NCBI GenBank assembly: GCA_016795505.1
Contig: JAEUHH010000060.1
Coordinates: forward strand, 1 to 59,159
Source: Verrucomicrobiales bacterium
GTDB lineage: Bacteria; Verrucomicrobiota; Verrucomicrobiia; Verrucomicrobiales; DEV007
DNA: 59,159 nt
Direction of reading: 5' to 3'
This document shows, piece after piece, positions 1-8,762 of this stretch (its first letter is position 1; each line of letters starts with the position of its first letter). A program made the position numbers and the translations under genes. A model generated the notes under the pieces. It saw only the letters and a program-made list of their open reading frames with translations, was not told where the DNA came from and did not search any database.

Positions 1-25
1 CGGGTCTGGTTTCCGATGAGGATAA

Positions 26-265
26 GGATGCCGGAGGCATCACAGCCATTAGCCGGTGGTTGAGCGAGGAACGAGCGATACCACCGGACCTGAGCAAAGG
101 ATTACGAGCATCCCGGAGGGATGCCAGCGAGTCCCCTTGCCTTCCATGACACCGCGCCCGCTGGCATCCCTCCGGGATGCTCGGTCTTTTCATATTTCCG
201 GTCCGGTGGTGTCGTCGCTGCGCTCCTCAACCACCGGCTAATGGCTTGGATGCCTGCGGCATCCC
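26..265. repeat. Long imperfect palindrome, copy 1 of a dispersed element
   Basis: Both ends carry GGATGCC(G/T)G(A/C)GGCATC-type palindromes. Inside, the left arm (TTAGCCGGTGGTTGAGCGAG, then ACCACCGGACC) is matched in reverse by the right arm (GGTCCGGTGGT, then CTCAACCACCGGCTAA). The centre has a second nested pair around CATCCCGGAGGGATGCC and GGCATCCCTCCGGGATG. A related copy lies at 53561-53790. The element could fold into one long hairpin. It encodes no plausible protein; the short open frames across it are by-products of the repeat. It looks like a non-autonomous REP/MITE-like element, an inference from structure and recurrence. Confidence 0.75.
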
Positions 266-377
266 TACTACCCGGCTCACTGCGACACAACAGCACCAAA
301 AAGTTCCGCCCGGACAACCGTGAGATCACGCCCCCGAAAAATCTGCCCGATCCGCTGCCCAGCCCACCGCCCAAAAG

Positions 378-414
378 AAAAAACCCGGCCGCGCGACAGG
401 CGCGCGGACCGGGT
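378..414 (-). terminator. Rho-independent terminator of the cytochrome c peroxidase gene
   Basis: Read on the minus strand, ACCCGG-CCGCGCG pairs with CGCGCGG-CCGGGT around a short loop, followed by six T residues. It sits about 80 bases past the minus-strand stop at 494. One bulged base interrupts the stem. Confidence 0.75.
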
Positions 415-442
415 CTGGTTTCCGATGAGACAGGGTCTGATC
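402..442. repeat. GATC-bracketed 22-bp-period repeat, locus 1
   Basis: One good 19-bp unit (GATGAGACAGGGTCTGATC, 424-442) is preceded after the 3-bp spacer TCC by a degenerate unit. The 20 bases at 410-429 are repeated exactly at positions 1-20. Confidence 0.75.
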
Positions 443-493
443 GGATGGAGGGATCACAGGGGAGCTGGAAAACGCTCCCGCCCGGCGCCCGGA

Positions 494-1513
494 TCAGGGC
501 TTCGGGGTGTCGGGACCGTCGGCGGGCAGTTCCGGCTTGGCGACGTAGTCGGTCGGGATCTCACCCTTCAGCGACTTGAGGAAGTCGATGATCTTGGCGG
601 TCTCCTCGTCGGTGAGGATGTGGCCCTGCTGGTGCTCGGCCATCTTTTTCACCATTTCGTCGAGCGACTTGATCGAGCCGTCGTGCAGGTAGGGACCGGT
701 CTCGGTGATGTTGCGCAGGCTGGGCACCTTGAAGAAGCCGGTCATGGCTTCCTTGCCCTCGAGACCGCCGAGGCCTTTGTCCTCGGTGGGCCAGGGTTTG
801 ACCAGGCCGAGCTTCTGGAACATGTGACCGCCGACGCCGGCACCCTGATGGCAGGTGACGCAGCCTTTGGAGATGAACAGATTCAGACCTTCCTTCTGGC
901 TGTCGGTCAGGGCCTTGTCATCGCCCTTGAGGAAGGCATCCCACGGCGCCGGGGTCAGCAGGCCGCGCTCGAAGGCGCCGATGGCATTGCCGACATTCTT
1001 GTAGGTGAGCGGGTTTTCCTCGCCGGGGAAGGCTTCCTTGAACAGGGAGACGTAGTCGGGGATGGATTTGAGCACGTTCAACACGTAAGCCTCGTCGGGC
1101 ATGCCCATCTCGATGGGATTGAGGACCGGTCCAATGGCCTGGGCCTCGACGTCGGCGGCGCGACCGTCCCAGAACTGGGCGATGTGCAGGGCGGCATTGT
1201 AGCTGGTGGGAGCGGAACGGCCGCCCTTCTGCTGGCCGATGCCGGTGGAGGTGGCGGCGCCGTCGTCACCGTAGCTGGCGAGGTCGTGGCAGGTGTTGCA
1301 GGAGACGGAGCGGTCCTTGGAGAGACGGGTATCGTAATAGAGCATCCGCCCAAGCTTGATCTTGGCGGGATTGGACGGATTGGCCGGGTTTTCGGCGCTT
1401 TCCGGCAGGGGCTGGAACATGCCGAGCATGGCCCGGTTGACTTGGACTTCCGCCTGCACGGTCCCGAGGGACGCGAGGGCGAGGAGCAGGGTGATTTGGG
1501 AGGTGAGCTTCAT
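494..1513 (-). CDS. Di-heme cytochrome c peroxidase (MauG/CcpA family)
   Basis: The 339-aa product has a signal peptide (about residues 1-21) and two c-type heme motifs, CNTCH at 72-76 and CVTCH at 218-222. The first lies in the usual context after LGRxLYYDTRLSKDRSVSC; the phrases QFWDGRA and FKVPSLRNI also match the family. Length fits bacterial cytochrome c peroxidases of the periplasm, which reduce hydrogen peroxide with electrons from small cytochromes. A MauG-type oxidative function cannot be excluded. The gene is last in a minus-strand run and is followed by a clear terminator. The gap to the amidohydrolase upstream is about 100 bases, so it may have its own promoter. Confidence 0.92.
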   Translation of the reverse strand: MKLTSQITLLLALASLGTVQAEVQVNRAMLGMFQPLPESAENPANPSNPAKIKLGRMLYYDTRLSKDRSVSCNTCHDLASYGDDGAATSTGIGQQKGGRSAPTSYNAALHIAQFWDGRAADVEAQAIGPVLNPIEMGMPDEAYVLNVLKSIPDYVSLFKEAFPGEENPLTYKNVGNAIGAFERGLLTPAPWDAFLKGDDKALTDSQKEGLNLFISKGCVTCHQGAGVGGHMFQKLGLVKPWPTEDKGLGGLEGKEAMTGFFKVPSLRNITETGPYLHDGSIKSLDEMVKKMAEHQQGHILTDEETAKIIDFLKSLKGEIPTDYVAKPELPADGPDTPKP

Positions 1514-1615
1514 GGTGCGCGTAAATAGCTGATCGTCGATACGTTTTCAAGAGCGGATTGGTCGCCTGCTCTTTCGCAAAAACGCCAGTCCGGGATCTCA
1601 GGTGGGCCGGAAAGG

Positions 1616-2551
1616 TCAGAAGAAGACTTTCTCCGCGGTGCCGCGGAGGATCCAGGCTTTGTCCATGTCGCTGAGTTCGGGGATGCGATCGCGGACGAGG
1701 GCGATGGATTCGCCGTAGGTGTGGCCTTTTTGCACCTGGTAGGGGCAGTCGGTGGCCCACATCAGCCGCTCGGGGCCGTAGGCGTCGCGGAGACGCAGGA
1801 TGAAGGGCGCGAGATCGGTGTAGGGCGCGGCTTTCTGCCCGAGGGCGTAGAAGGCGCTGGTCTTCACGTGGACGGTGGGATGGTCGGCGAGGCGCAGGAG
1901 TTGCTCGACCTCGCTCTCGGGGATCTGTCCGCTGGCGCCGATGCGGGCGAAGTGGTCGATGACCACGGGGGTCTCGGGAAAGGCCTGGCACATCCGCCCG
2001 ATGGCGGGCAGGGCCTCGGGATTGGCAAGGCAACACATGGCCTGACGGGTCTCGGCGCCGGTTTTCCACATGGTGCGGATGCCCTCGGAATCGATCCACG
2101 AGGCGGCATGGTCCTTGCCGGTGTGGAGGCGAAAGCCCCGCACGCCGCGGGCGCCGAGGGTCTGCATGGTCATGGGCACGTCGGGGCCGTCCTCGTCGAT
2201 GATCGCCACGCCGCTGAACACGCCGGGATGGGCGGCGATGGCGTCGAGCATGTAGGTATTGTCGTAGCGGTAGAAGCTCATCTGGATGAGCACGACGCGG
2301 GTGACGCCATGCGGCTGGGCCTCGGCGAGCAACTCCCCGGCGGTGAAGCTCGGCGGGCGCATGTCCTCGCGCTCGCGGCCGGCGGCCAGCGGATAGCGCT
2401 CCAGATCGGGCGTCCAGATGTGGACGTGGGCATCGATCCAGCCGCTGTCGACCGCCAGCGAGCGGGCGGGGGCGGCCAGCGAGGCGGCGGCAAGGCCACC
2501 GGCGGCAGTGAGGAAATCGCGACGGGAGGGATGGGAGCGGCGGGATGGCAT
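1616..2551 (-). CDS. Exported amidohydrolase-family metal hydrolase
   Basis: The 311-aa protein starts with a Tat-like signal (SRRDFLTAAGG, residues 9-19), followed by the metal-binding DAHVHIW motif (His42, His44) typical of the amidohydrolase_2 (PF04909) TIM-barrel family. Later landmarks are PVVIDHFARIG and MWATDCPY, where the Asp is the usual last metal ligand. Relatives include 2-pyrone-4,6-dicarboxylate and L-fuconolactone hydrolases, so a lactone substrate is plausible but unproven. It follows the M20 peptidase by only 15 bases, so the two are probably co-transcribed. Confidence 0.85.
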   Translation of the reverse strand: MPSRRSHPSRRDFLTAAGGLAAASLAAPARSLAVDSGWIDAHVHIWTPDLERYPLAAGREREDMRPPSFTAGELLAEAQPHGVTRVVLIQMSFYRYDNTYMLDAIAAHPGVFSGVAIIDEDGPDVPMTMQTLGARGVRGFRLHTGKDHAASWIDSEGIRTMWKTGAETRQAMCCLANPEALPAIGRMCQAFPETPVVIDHFARIGASGQIPESEVEQLLRLADHPTVHVKTSAFYALGQKAAPYTDLAPFILRLRDAYGPERLMWATDCPYQVQKGHTYGESIALVRDRIPELSDMDKAWILRGTAEKVFF

Positions 2552-2566
2552 GGGTGTCGGAAGGGA

Positions 2567-3709
2567 TTAGCCGTAGGAGGCGAGAAAGTGACGGTAAAAA
2601 TCGCGCGCCTGGAGGACTTGGTCGATTTCCACGTATTCGACGGCTCCATGCGCCAAATCGATGGAACCGGGGCCGAAAATGATGCTGGGAATGCGGGCGC
2701 GGGAGAGTTTCGTGCAGTCGCAGCCGAAGGGCACGCCGGCGGGCTCGGGATCGAGGCCCATCGCGGCGAGGACGCGCGAGGCCACGGTGACGACGGGGGC
2801 GTCGGCGGACGTTTCCATGGCTTCATCGGCCAGGTAGGGTGGCTCGACGACGATGGTCAGGTCCGGGTGGGTGGCGCGGACGGCGTCGAGCAGGCGATCG
2901 CAGGCCGCCAGCACGCCGTCGGCGGTTTCACCGGGCAGGAGGCGGCGGTCGATGGTGATGCGGCAGTGCTCGGGCACGAAATTCACCTGCGCGCCGCCCT
3001 CGATGAGCCCGATGCTGCAGGTGGCGCGCCCGACCAGCGGGTGCGACAGCGTGGCAAGCCGGGCATCGTCAGCGACGAGGGCCTCGATGACCGCCGCCAT
3101 GCCGACGATGGCATTGACGCCGAGATGGGGCTTTGAACTGTGGGCGGACCGTCCCCGCGTGGCGATGCGGTAGCGCAGCACGCCTTTGTTGGCCCGGATG
3201 AGGCGCAATTCGGTCGGTTCGGCCACGATGGCCGCCTCGGGGAGTGGTCCATCGGCCAGACAGTCGAGCAGACCGAGCACCCCACGAAAGGCGTGCTCCT
3301 CATCGATCACCGCGCCGAGGATGACCTCGCAGGGCGGCGTCTCCCCGGCCTCATGGAGCTCGCGGATCGCGTGCATCATGGCGGCAAGCCCGGCTTTGAC
3401 ATCGCAGGAGCCCCGGCCATAGAGCCGGCCGTCGCGGAGGGTCGGCTCGAAAGGCGGGATGGTCATGTCGGCCACCGACACGGTGTCCATGTGCGCCTCC
3501 AGCACGATCCGGCGGGCGGGATCGGCCCCCGGCAAGCGGACGAGGACATTCGGCCGGCCCGGTAGGACCTCGATCTGGCGGCACTCGATGCCGGCGCGCT
3601 CGAAAAAATCGCGCACATAGTCCGCCACGGCAGCCTCCCCGGGGCCGTGCCACTCGGGATTGATGCTGTCGAGGCGGACCAGGTCGGCCAGGGTGTCGAT
3701 GACGCTCAT
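2567..3709 (-). CDS. M20 family metallopeptidase (ArgE/DapE/carboxypeptidase G2 type)
   Basis: The 380-aa product carries the M20 metal site in order: EAHMDTVS, GRGSCDVKAG (bridging Asp) and GAVIDEEHAF (catalytic Glu), then the dimerisation domain with RGRSAHSSKPHLGVNA. I place the start at the ATG at 3709 (MSVIDTLADLV), which gives the usual N-terminus; the 46 residues open upstream are Arg/Pro-rich and look untranslated. No signal peptide, so likely cytoplasmic. The family cleaves N-acyl amino acids or dipeptides; the substrate is unknown. It is close to the amidohydrolase downstream (15 bases), suggesting a shared catabolic role. Confidence 0.9.
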   Translation of the reverse strand: MSVIDTLADLVRLDSINPEWHGPGEAAVADYVRDFFERAGIECRQIEVLPGRPNVLVRLPGADPARRIVLEAHMDTVSVADMTIPPFEPTLRDGRLYGRGSCDVKAGLAAMMHAIRELHEAGETPPCEVILGAVIDEEHAFRGVLGLLDCLADGPLPEAAIVAEPTELRLIRANKGVLRYRIATRGRSAHSSKPHLGVNAIVGMAAVIEALVADDARLATLSHPLVGRATCSIGLIEGGAQVNFVPEHCRITIDRRLLPGETADGVLAACDRLLDAVRATHPDLTIVVEPPYLADEAMETSADAPVVTVASRVLAAMGLDPEPAGVPFGCDCTKLSRARIPSIIFGPGSIDLAHGAVEYVEIDQVLQARDFYRHFLASYG

Positions 3710-3776
3710 CTCGGGACGGGTAGCACCGATGCCGGGAACGGCAAACGCTCGGGATCGCGCCTTTTCCGTCGCGCGA

Positions 3777-4880
3777 TCACGGCTCCTCGGCAGCAGTGGC
3801 GGCAAACCGGGCGGCCGCGTCCCCCACCCCGACCGGACGGCGCACACTCAACTCCCGGAGCCAGCCGGCCGATTTCCGGCGCGCCAGCGCCTCGGACTGC
3901 GCCACATGATCGGTCCCCCGGACTCGCTCGGCATACTGGAGACTGACCAGAAAGCCGTCGCGAACCACGAACCGCCACACATTCACCTCACTCAGCGCCA
4001 TCTCCGGCGCGTGAATGACAAAAGCCAGCGACGCCGACTCCTCCGGGCCGGAAACGGCCGAAATGACGCGTCCGCCAGCTCCCGCGGCCTGGTCCGAGAG
4101 CCGGTTTGCGTAGTCCCGCGGCGCCAGAAACTGCCGGTGGATGCGTTGCGCAAAAATGGCCTCCCATTCCTCCGCGGATTCCCCCACCGGATAGTATTCG
4201 CGCACCCGGACGCCTTCGCGGTCGCCCTCGGAGGCCAGTCGCAGCCGGCGACCGCCCATCTGGATGACATTCGCGGCATCAATCGCCTTCACCGGCGGCG
4301 GCAGGTTTTCGTTCGCCGGCTCCGCGACAGTCCGCTCGACCCGTCGGGCCTGCGCCGCCTCGCCGACCGGCCCAAAGAGCGGCGCTCCCGTCGTCGGGAC
4401 GACCGTCTCGGGACCGGAGACCCGCTGCGCGTCGGCATGCAGGCGTTTCGCCCGCTCGCGATCCCGCCGCACCGAGCCGGCGATGTCTCCGAGCATGCGA
4501 TAGGATTCGCCGACCAGTTCCGACTGCGCCGGATCGGGCTCCGCCAGCCGGATGGCGGCGGTCAATTGCCGTTCTGCCTCGGCAAAAGCCTCCGCCGCGC
4601 CGGCGACCTCGCCCCGGGCGGTAGCTGCGGCGCCTTCCTGGCAAAGCCATTCGCCGAATCGGTAGGCGCGCACGGGATTGCCTGGATCGAGCGCGACTGC
4701 TCGCTCGTGGGCCTCGCGCGTGCCGGCCACATCCCCCTGCTGCCAGCGCTCGGTCGCCTTCGCTTCCCATTGGTCGGCTCCGGCGGGATCGGGCAGAGGC
4801 TCCCCGGTCGCACCCAAAACAATCCCCGGCAGTGTCAGCAGGCACACCACCCATCCACAGCCCTGTCGAAGGTGAACCAC
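3777..4880 (-). CDS. Secreted protein with TPR-like N-terminal half, unknown function
   Basis: A 367-aa product beginning at a GTG at 4880, with a signal peptide (MVHLRQGCGWVVCLLTLPGIVLGA). Residues about 35-160 resemble tetratricopeptide helices (WQQGDVAGTREAHERAVALDPGNPVRAY, then a second helical block). The C-terminal half, from about residue 200, has mixed alpha/beta character and matches no family I recognise. An AT-rich segment with an inverted repeat lies just upstream. It precedes the M20 peptidase by 67 bases and could be in the same operon. Confidence 0.75.
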   Translation of the reverse strand: MVHLRQGCGWVVCLLTLPGIVLGATGEPLPDPAGADQWEAKATERWQQGDVAGTREAHERAVALDPGNPVRAYRFGEWLCQEGAAATARGEVAGAAEAFAEAERQLTAAIRLAEPDPAQSELVGESYRMLGDIAGSVRRDRERAKRLHADAQRVSGPETVVPTTGAPLFGPVGEAAQARRVERTVAEPANENLPPPVKAIDAANVIQMGGRRLRLASEGDREGVRVREYYPVGESAEEWEAIFAQRIHRQFLAPRDYANRLSDQAAGAGGRVISAVSGPEESASLAFVIHAPEMALSEVNVWRFVVRDGFLVSLQYAERVRGTDHVAQSEALARRKSAGWLRELSVRRPVGVGDAAARFAATAAEEP

Positions 4881-4888
4881 GGGAAGAA

Positions 4889-4935
4889 TCGTCTAATTAC
4901 AGCCGTAATTTATAATTTTTATAATTTCCAGTCAA
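4889..4935 (-). promoter_or_regulatory. AT-rich segment with inverted repeat AATTAC-AGCC-GTAATT
   Basis: A sharp AT-rich patch just upstream of the GTG at 4880. It holds a perfect 6-bp inverted repeat at 4895-4910 and the overlapping TATAATTTTTATAATT. Probably the promoter or operator of the minus-strand gene; no factor can be assigned. Confidence 0.45.
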
Positions 4936-4996
4936 CATTTTCCGCTTTCGGCCGCCAATCGGACCTTCGCCTCGCCTCCGCAAAGGCCGGCTTTTC

Positions 4997-5037
4997 GATG
5001 CAACAGGGTATGATCGGAGATGATACCCGGTTGGATC
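4997..5037. repeat. GATC-bracketed 22-bp-period repeat, locus 2
   Basis: Two 19-bp units, GATGCAACAGGGTATGATC (4997-5015) and, inverted, GATGATACCCGGTTGGATC (5019-5037), separated by GGA. Located in the intergenic region before the pectate lyase gene. Confidence 0.8.
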
Positions 5038-5151
5038 GGAAAACGACGCCCCTCCCCGATTCCGCCACTTTTTGCTTGCCAGGATTACATGTGTAAGATT
5101 TAGATCAAATCGCCCGGCTTTCCCGGCTAGAACCCCATCCTGCTCCGTCCC

Positions 5152-6672
5152 ATGCGCCTTCCTGTTGCCCTTTGCCTGTTCGTCGCCGCGAGTGCCCTCC
5201 ACGCGGCTCCACCGACCGCCGACGCGGTCAAAGCGGCTCTGGTCCGGGGCGTCACCTTCCAACACCGCGAAGTGGCGCGGCACGGCGGCTACGTTTACCG
5301 GCAAAGCGCCGACCTCTCGCTCCGCGAAGCCGAGGGCATTCCGGCACCCGACACGATCTGGATCCAGCCTCCGGGCACTCCGGCGGTGGGCGAGGCCTTC
5401 CTCGACGCCTACGAGGCCACCCGCGATCCCGCCTGCGCCCAGGCGGCTCTGGACGCGGCGCTCGCGCTGACCCGCACCCAGATGCACTCGGGTGGCTGGT
5501 ACTACAGCGGTCATTTTGGCGAGCAGGAACGGGCACCGTGGTTTCACCGGCTCGACCCTCAGGGACAGCCCCTGCCCGATCCGACTCCGACGGGCGACCG
5601 GGACCAACCGGCGGGCTGGCACCTCACCCGGGAGGCCAAGTACCGGGGGAAAAACGAGACCATCCTCGATGACAATGTGACCCAGGCGGCGCTGCATTTC
5701 CTGATCCGGATCGATCAGGCCCTGTCGGGTCGGAATGCCGAGATCCGGGGCGCGGTGGAGCATGGCCTGACCGCCCTGTTGAACGCCCAGTATCCCGGCG
5801 GCGGCTGGAGCGCCAGCTTTGACCGCTATCCGGCCCAGCCGGCGGATGCGGCGGCCTACCCGCCCATCAAAGCGTCCTACCCGGACGACTGGCCGCGCAC
5901 CTGGCCGAAGGACTTCCGCGGCTGCTACGTGACGAATGACGAGCTGATGACGCGCTGCGTGACGACCCTGATCCGGGCGCATCTGGCCTACGGCGCGACG
6001 GACCCACGCCCGATGGCGGCGCTGCGACGGGCGGGCGATTTCATCCTCGCCGCCCAGATGCCCGAGCCGCAGCCAGCCTGGGCGCAGCAGTATGATGAGG
6101 CGATGAAACCCTGCTGGAGCCGGGCTTTCGAACCGCCGGCCATCAGCACGCGCGAATCCGAAGGGCTGCTGCGCTCGCTGATCGAGATCGCCGCCCTGAC
6201 CGGTGACCGCCGCTATCTGGAACCGGTGCCGCGGGCGCTGGCCTACCTGAGAAAATGTGAATTGCCGGAGAAGAAACTACCCCGCTTCCTCGAACTCCGG
6301 ACCGACCGGCCGCTCTACTTCACCCGCGGCCCGGGCGGGAAGGGCTTCGAGATGACCTATGACGACTCGCGCCTGTCGAGCAACTACGGCTGGATCAATG
6401 ACTCGCACCTCGACGAGATCGAGGCCGACTTCCGGGCGGTGCTGGGGGGCGCTCCGCTCCGGGAAAAGCCGCCGGTGGAGCCCGGAGCACTGGCGGAGAC
6501 CGTGTCCGGCATCCTCGCGGCTCAGGACGACCGGGGAGCCTGGTCCACGGCCGGTGGCATCATGCGCGATGCCTCCGGTCGCAAAACGGAGCCCGTCGGC
6601 GGGGTCATCGAAAGCGCGACCTTCATCGCGAATGTCGCGGCGCTCTGCCAATTTTTGGAGACGGCGCCCTGA
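5152..6672 (+). CDS. Secreted pectate lyase, polysaccharide lyase family 10-like
   Basis: The 506-aa protein has a signal peptide (MRLPVALCLFVAASALHA) followed by an alpha/alpha-type fold. Family landmarks are DDNVTQAALHFL, GGGWSASFDRYP, the run PEPQPAWAQQYD, then SRAFEPPAISTRESEG, which match pectate lyase PL10 (PF09492, Pec_lyase). Such enzymes cleave polygalacturonate by beta-elimination with calcium. The C-terminal tail ending at GGVIESATFIANVAALCQFLE resembles a further alpha-hairpin. The gene is alone on its strand, with no uronate catabolic genes beside it. Family assignment is good; polygalacturonate as substrate is inferred from the family. Confidence 0.85.
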   Translation: MRLPVALCLFVAASALHAAPPTADAVKAALVRGVTFQHREVARHGGYVYRQSADLSLREAEGIPAPDTIWIQPPGTPAVGEAFLDAYEATRDPACAQAALDAALALTRTQMHSGGWYYSGHFGEQERAPWFHRLDPQGQPLPDPTPTGDRDQPAGWHLTREAKYRGKNETILDDNVTQAALHFLIRIDQALSGRNAEIRGAVEHGLTALLNAQYPGGGWSASFDRYPAQPADAAAYPPIKASYPDDWPRTWPKDFRGCYVTNDELMTRCVTTLIRAHLAYGATDPRPMAALRRAGDFILAAQMPEPQPAWAQQYDEAMKPCWSRAFEPPAISTRESEGLLRSLIEIAALTGDRRYLEPVPRALAYLRKCELPEKKLPRFLELRTDRPLYFTRGPGGKGFEMTYDDSRLSSNYGWINDSHLDEIEADFRAVLGGAPLREKPPVEPGALAETVSGILAAQDDRGAWSTAGGIMRDASGRKTEPVGGVIESATFIANVAALCQFLETAP

Positions 6673-6685
6673 TGACGGCGCCGGC

Positions 6686-7402
6686 TTACTTCTTCAGCAC
6701 GATCTGGTCGTCGCCGAATTCCATGGTGGTCATGGCATTGGCGGCTTCGTATTCGTCCTTGCAGGTCTCCTTGAGCCGCATGAAGGCCTCCATGATCGGC
6801 TTGAGCTGCTTGGTGCTCATCGAGAAGCTGCCGATGGAGCCGCCCCCCGCCTTCCAGATGGTCTTGTACTCGGCCTGCACCTGGTTGAAACGGCTGCTCA
6901 CTGTGAAGGGCAGACCGAAGACCGACCGGACGATGTAGATCTCGATGCTGTTCACTTCGAAGTCGAGATAGACGCCCTCGAATTTGACGAAACCACCCAG
7001 AATGCCGCCCTGCTTGCCTTTCACCCGCTGGCTGAGGTACTGGTTCACCTCGGCCTCCGTGTAGGTCAGCGTCTTGTCCGTGACCTTGGGATCGAGGGCG
7101 GCCTGGATCTCGGCCACCAGATTGCGCGGCTCGGAGGTGAGGAGTTCGGCCGGGTAGCCGTTGACCTTGGTCAGGTTGGCGTTGGGTTTCAGCACCAGGC
7201 CCATCATGACCATCAGACCGATGGCGACGATGAGCAGCAGCACGGACAAGGGGGTGAAAAACGGCTCGTCCGACACCGGCCGCGGTCGCCTCGCTCCACC
7301 GGCTGGCGGGCGCTTGTAACCGCGATCTGCGGGACCGGTGGGGCGCCGCCTCGGGGCGGCATGCCTGCGACGACGGGTGTCACCTCCGAGATGCGGTTTC
7401 AT
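6686..7402 (-). CDS. Single-pass membrane protein of unknown function
   Basis: A 238-aa frame with an Arg/Pro-rich N-terminus, one transmembrane helix (about residues 50-68, LSVLLLIVAIGLMVMMGLVL) and a roughly 165-aa soluble domain rich in beta strands. I do not recognise a family. The ATG at 7402 is one possible start; a GTG at 7276 (VSDEPFFTPLSV) would remove the low-complexity leader and may be the true one. It is convergent with the pectate lyase gene, with 13 bases between stops. Confidence 0.7.
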   Translation of the reverse strand: MKPHLGGDTRRRRHAAPRRRPTGPADRGYKRPPAGGARRPRPVSDEPFFTPLSVLLLIVAIGLMVMMGLVLKPNANLTKVNGYPAELLTSEPRNLVAEIQAALDPKVTDKTLTYTEAEVNQYLSQRVKGKQGGILGGFVKFEGVYLDFEVNSIEIYIVRSVFGLPFTVSSRFNQVQAEYKTIWKAGGGSIGSFSMSTKQLKPIMEAFMRLKETCKDEYEAANAMTTMEFGDDQIVLKK

Positions 7403-7470
7403 AGATGGTTGGGAAAGAGGGATAAAGGATGAGAGCCAGAATGAAGCGGGACGGAGCCCCGGCAGGGCGA

Positions 7471-7845
7471 TCAGGCCGCCGCGCCACCGGCTGGGGACGA
7501 CGAGCCGCCCCCTGAACCAGAAGAGGTCGAGCCTCCGCCCGAAGTGGAAGCCGAAGAGGAGCCGCCGCCGCCGGATGAATCACCGCCGCCGCCGCCGCCA
7601 CCTCCCCCGCCGCTGCTGCCACTGCCGGAGTCGGCTTTGGCCGCCTTTTTGTAGGAATCGCTCCGGTAGTCGGTCTGGTAAAAGCCGGAGCCTTTGAAGA
7701 TGATCCCGGCACCAGTGCCCAAAAGCCGACGCACATGACCGCCGCAGTCCGCCTGGGGACAATCGGTGAGGCGGTCATCTTTCATCGACTGGAACACCTC
7801 GAACTGGTGGCCGCATTTTTCGCACTTGTAGTCGTAAGTGGGCAT
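7471..7845 (-). CDS. FmdB-family zinc ribbon protein with long Gly/Ser tail
   Basis: The N-terminus MPTYDYKCEKCGHQFEVFQS is the classic FmdB/CxxC_CXXC_SSSS (PF09723) regulator-type zinc ribbon. A second pair of cysteines follows in DCPQADCGGHVRRLL, then the usual GIIFKGSGFYQTDYR. After residue about 70 the protein is almost pure Gly, Ser and Ala to residue 124, an unusually long tail. The start is the ATG at 7845; the larger frame open upstream lacks family similarity. Function in this family is poorly defined; a metal-binding regulatory or stress role is the usual guess. Confidence 0.88.
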   Translation of the reverse strand: MPTYDYKCEKCGHQFEVFQSMKDDRLTDCPQADCGGHVRRLLGTGAGIIFKGSGFYQTDYRSDSYKKAAKADSGSGSSGGGGGGGGGGDSSGGGGSSSASTSGGGSTSSGSGGGSSSPAGGAAA

Positions 7846-8079
7846 TCTGGGTAACGTCGATAGCAGGGTGAGTCCTCGAAAACCCCGCCGCGGAAGACGC
7901 AGACAACCCGGCAACCTGCCGGGCTGCCCCTTGAAGGCGGGGAAGATGCCAATATGGTGAGGGGACGCCATCGCATCAAATCGAATTTTGACCCGGCTCT
8001 GGCCCGGATCGGACTTTACGCCACGCCCAAACAGCGTAAGTTGGGTATTTTGGAAATCCTGACATTTAAGACACCAGAG

Positions 8080-8727
8080 ATGAAATCGTCCTCCCCGCAT
8101 TCCATTCTCGTCCTTCCCGCCCTGGCAGGCCTGGCCTTGTGCCTGTCGGCTTGTGGTCCGGAATCGGCCACCTATACCGGTCCCGGCTATCTTCCCGGTC
8201 TCCGTGGCGAGGGCAATGTTTACGGCCAGGGCCGGTCCGAAGAGGAGACCAGTCTGGTGATGAAAAAGGACAATGTCTCCTACTGGGACGGGGACAACGT
8301 GCCCGGCGCGCCGGCCATCACGATCGACCTTTCCCAGCAGCGGGCCTATTTCTACAAAGGCGGCAAACTCGTCGGAGTGGCGCAGATCTCCACGGGCACC
8401 GATGAAAACGCCACCCCCACCGGGAATTTCAAAATCACGCAAAAGAACGCCAACCACGAATCGAATCTCTACGGCGAATACAAGTACCCCGATGGCAGGA
8501 TCGCGAAAAAGGACGTCGACACCACCCGCGACAAGCAGCCGCCCGGCACCATCTTCGACGGCACGGACATGCCCTACTTCATGCGCTTCAATGGCGGCGT
8601 AGGCATGCACACGGGCTACCTGCCCGGCTTTGCCGCCTCCCACGGCTGCGTGCGCATGCCGCACAACATGGCGAAGAAGTTCTTCGAAAACGTCTCCGTC
8701 GGTACCCCGGTCCAGGTGGTGCCCTGA
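8080..8727 (+). CDS. L,D-transpeptidase (YkuD) lipoprotein
   Basis: A 215-aa lipoprotein: start at the ATG at 8080 gives MKSSSPHSILVLPALAGLA followed by the lipobox LSAC (Cys25). The YkuD catalytic domain spans about residues 70-212, beginning with PAITIDLSQQRAYFYKGG and ending in the active-site motif SHGCVRMP (His188, Cys190). Such enzymes form 3-3 cross-links in peptidoglycan or attach lipoproteins to it, outside the cytoplasmic membrane. All catalytic residues are present. The rhodanese gene follows after 35 bases. Confidence 0.9.
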   Translation: MKSSSPHSILVLPALAGLALCLSACGPESATYTGPGYLPGLRGEGNVYGQGRSEEETSLVMKKDNVSYWDGDNVPGAPAITIDLSQQRAYFYKGGKLVGVAQISTGTDENATPTGNFKITQKNANHESNLYGEYKYPDGRIAKKDVDTTRDKQPPGTIFDGTDMPYFMRFNGGVGMHTGYLPGFAASHGCVRMPHNMAKKFFENVSVGTPVQVVP

Positions 8728-8762
8728 TACACCGCCTGCTGTTTTTCTGCCCTCCCCCGACC

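Noticed and set aside
56-241. Short ORF beginning MVERGTSDTTG, with a similar one at 53472-53756
   Set aside because: Both are read from the long palindromic repeat; similarity between them reflects the DNA element, not a protein family.
320-1528. 402-codon plus-strand open frame opposite the cytochrome c peroxidase
   Set aside because: It is antisense to a gene with two CxxCH motifs and signal peptide; its Gly/Val/Glu-rich product is the usual by-product of high-GC codon usage.
1721-3136. 471-codon plus-strand open frame over the amidohydrolase and M20 genes
   Set aside because: Antisense to two well-supported enzymes; no motif, no signal, and the composition is typical of antisense frames.
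5060-5110. Sigma-70 -35/-10 promoter for the pectate lyase gene
   Set aside because: Only weak matches (such as TTTGCT and TAAGAT with 17-base spacing) were found; not enough to annotate.
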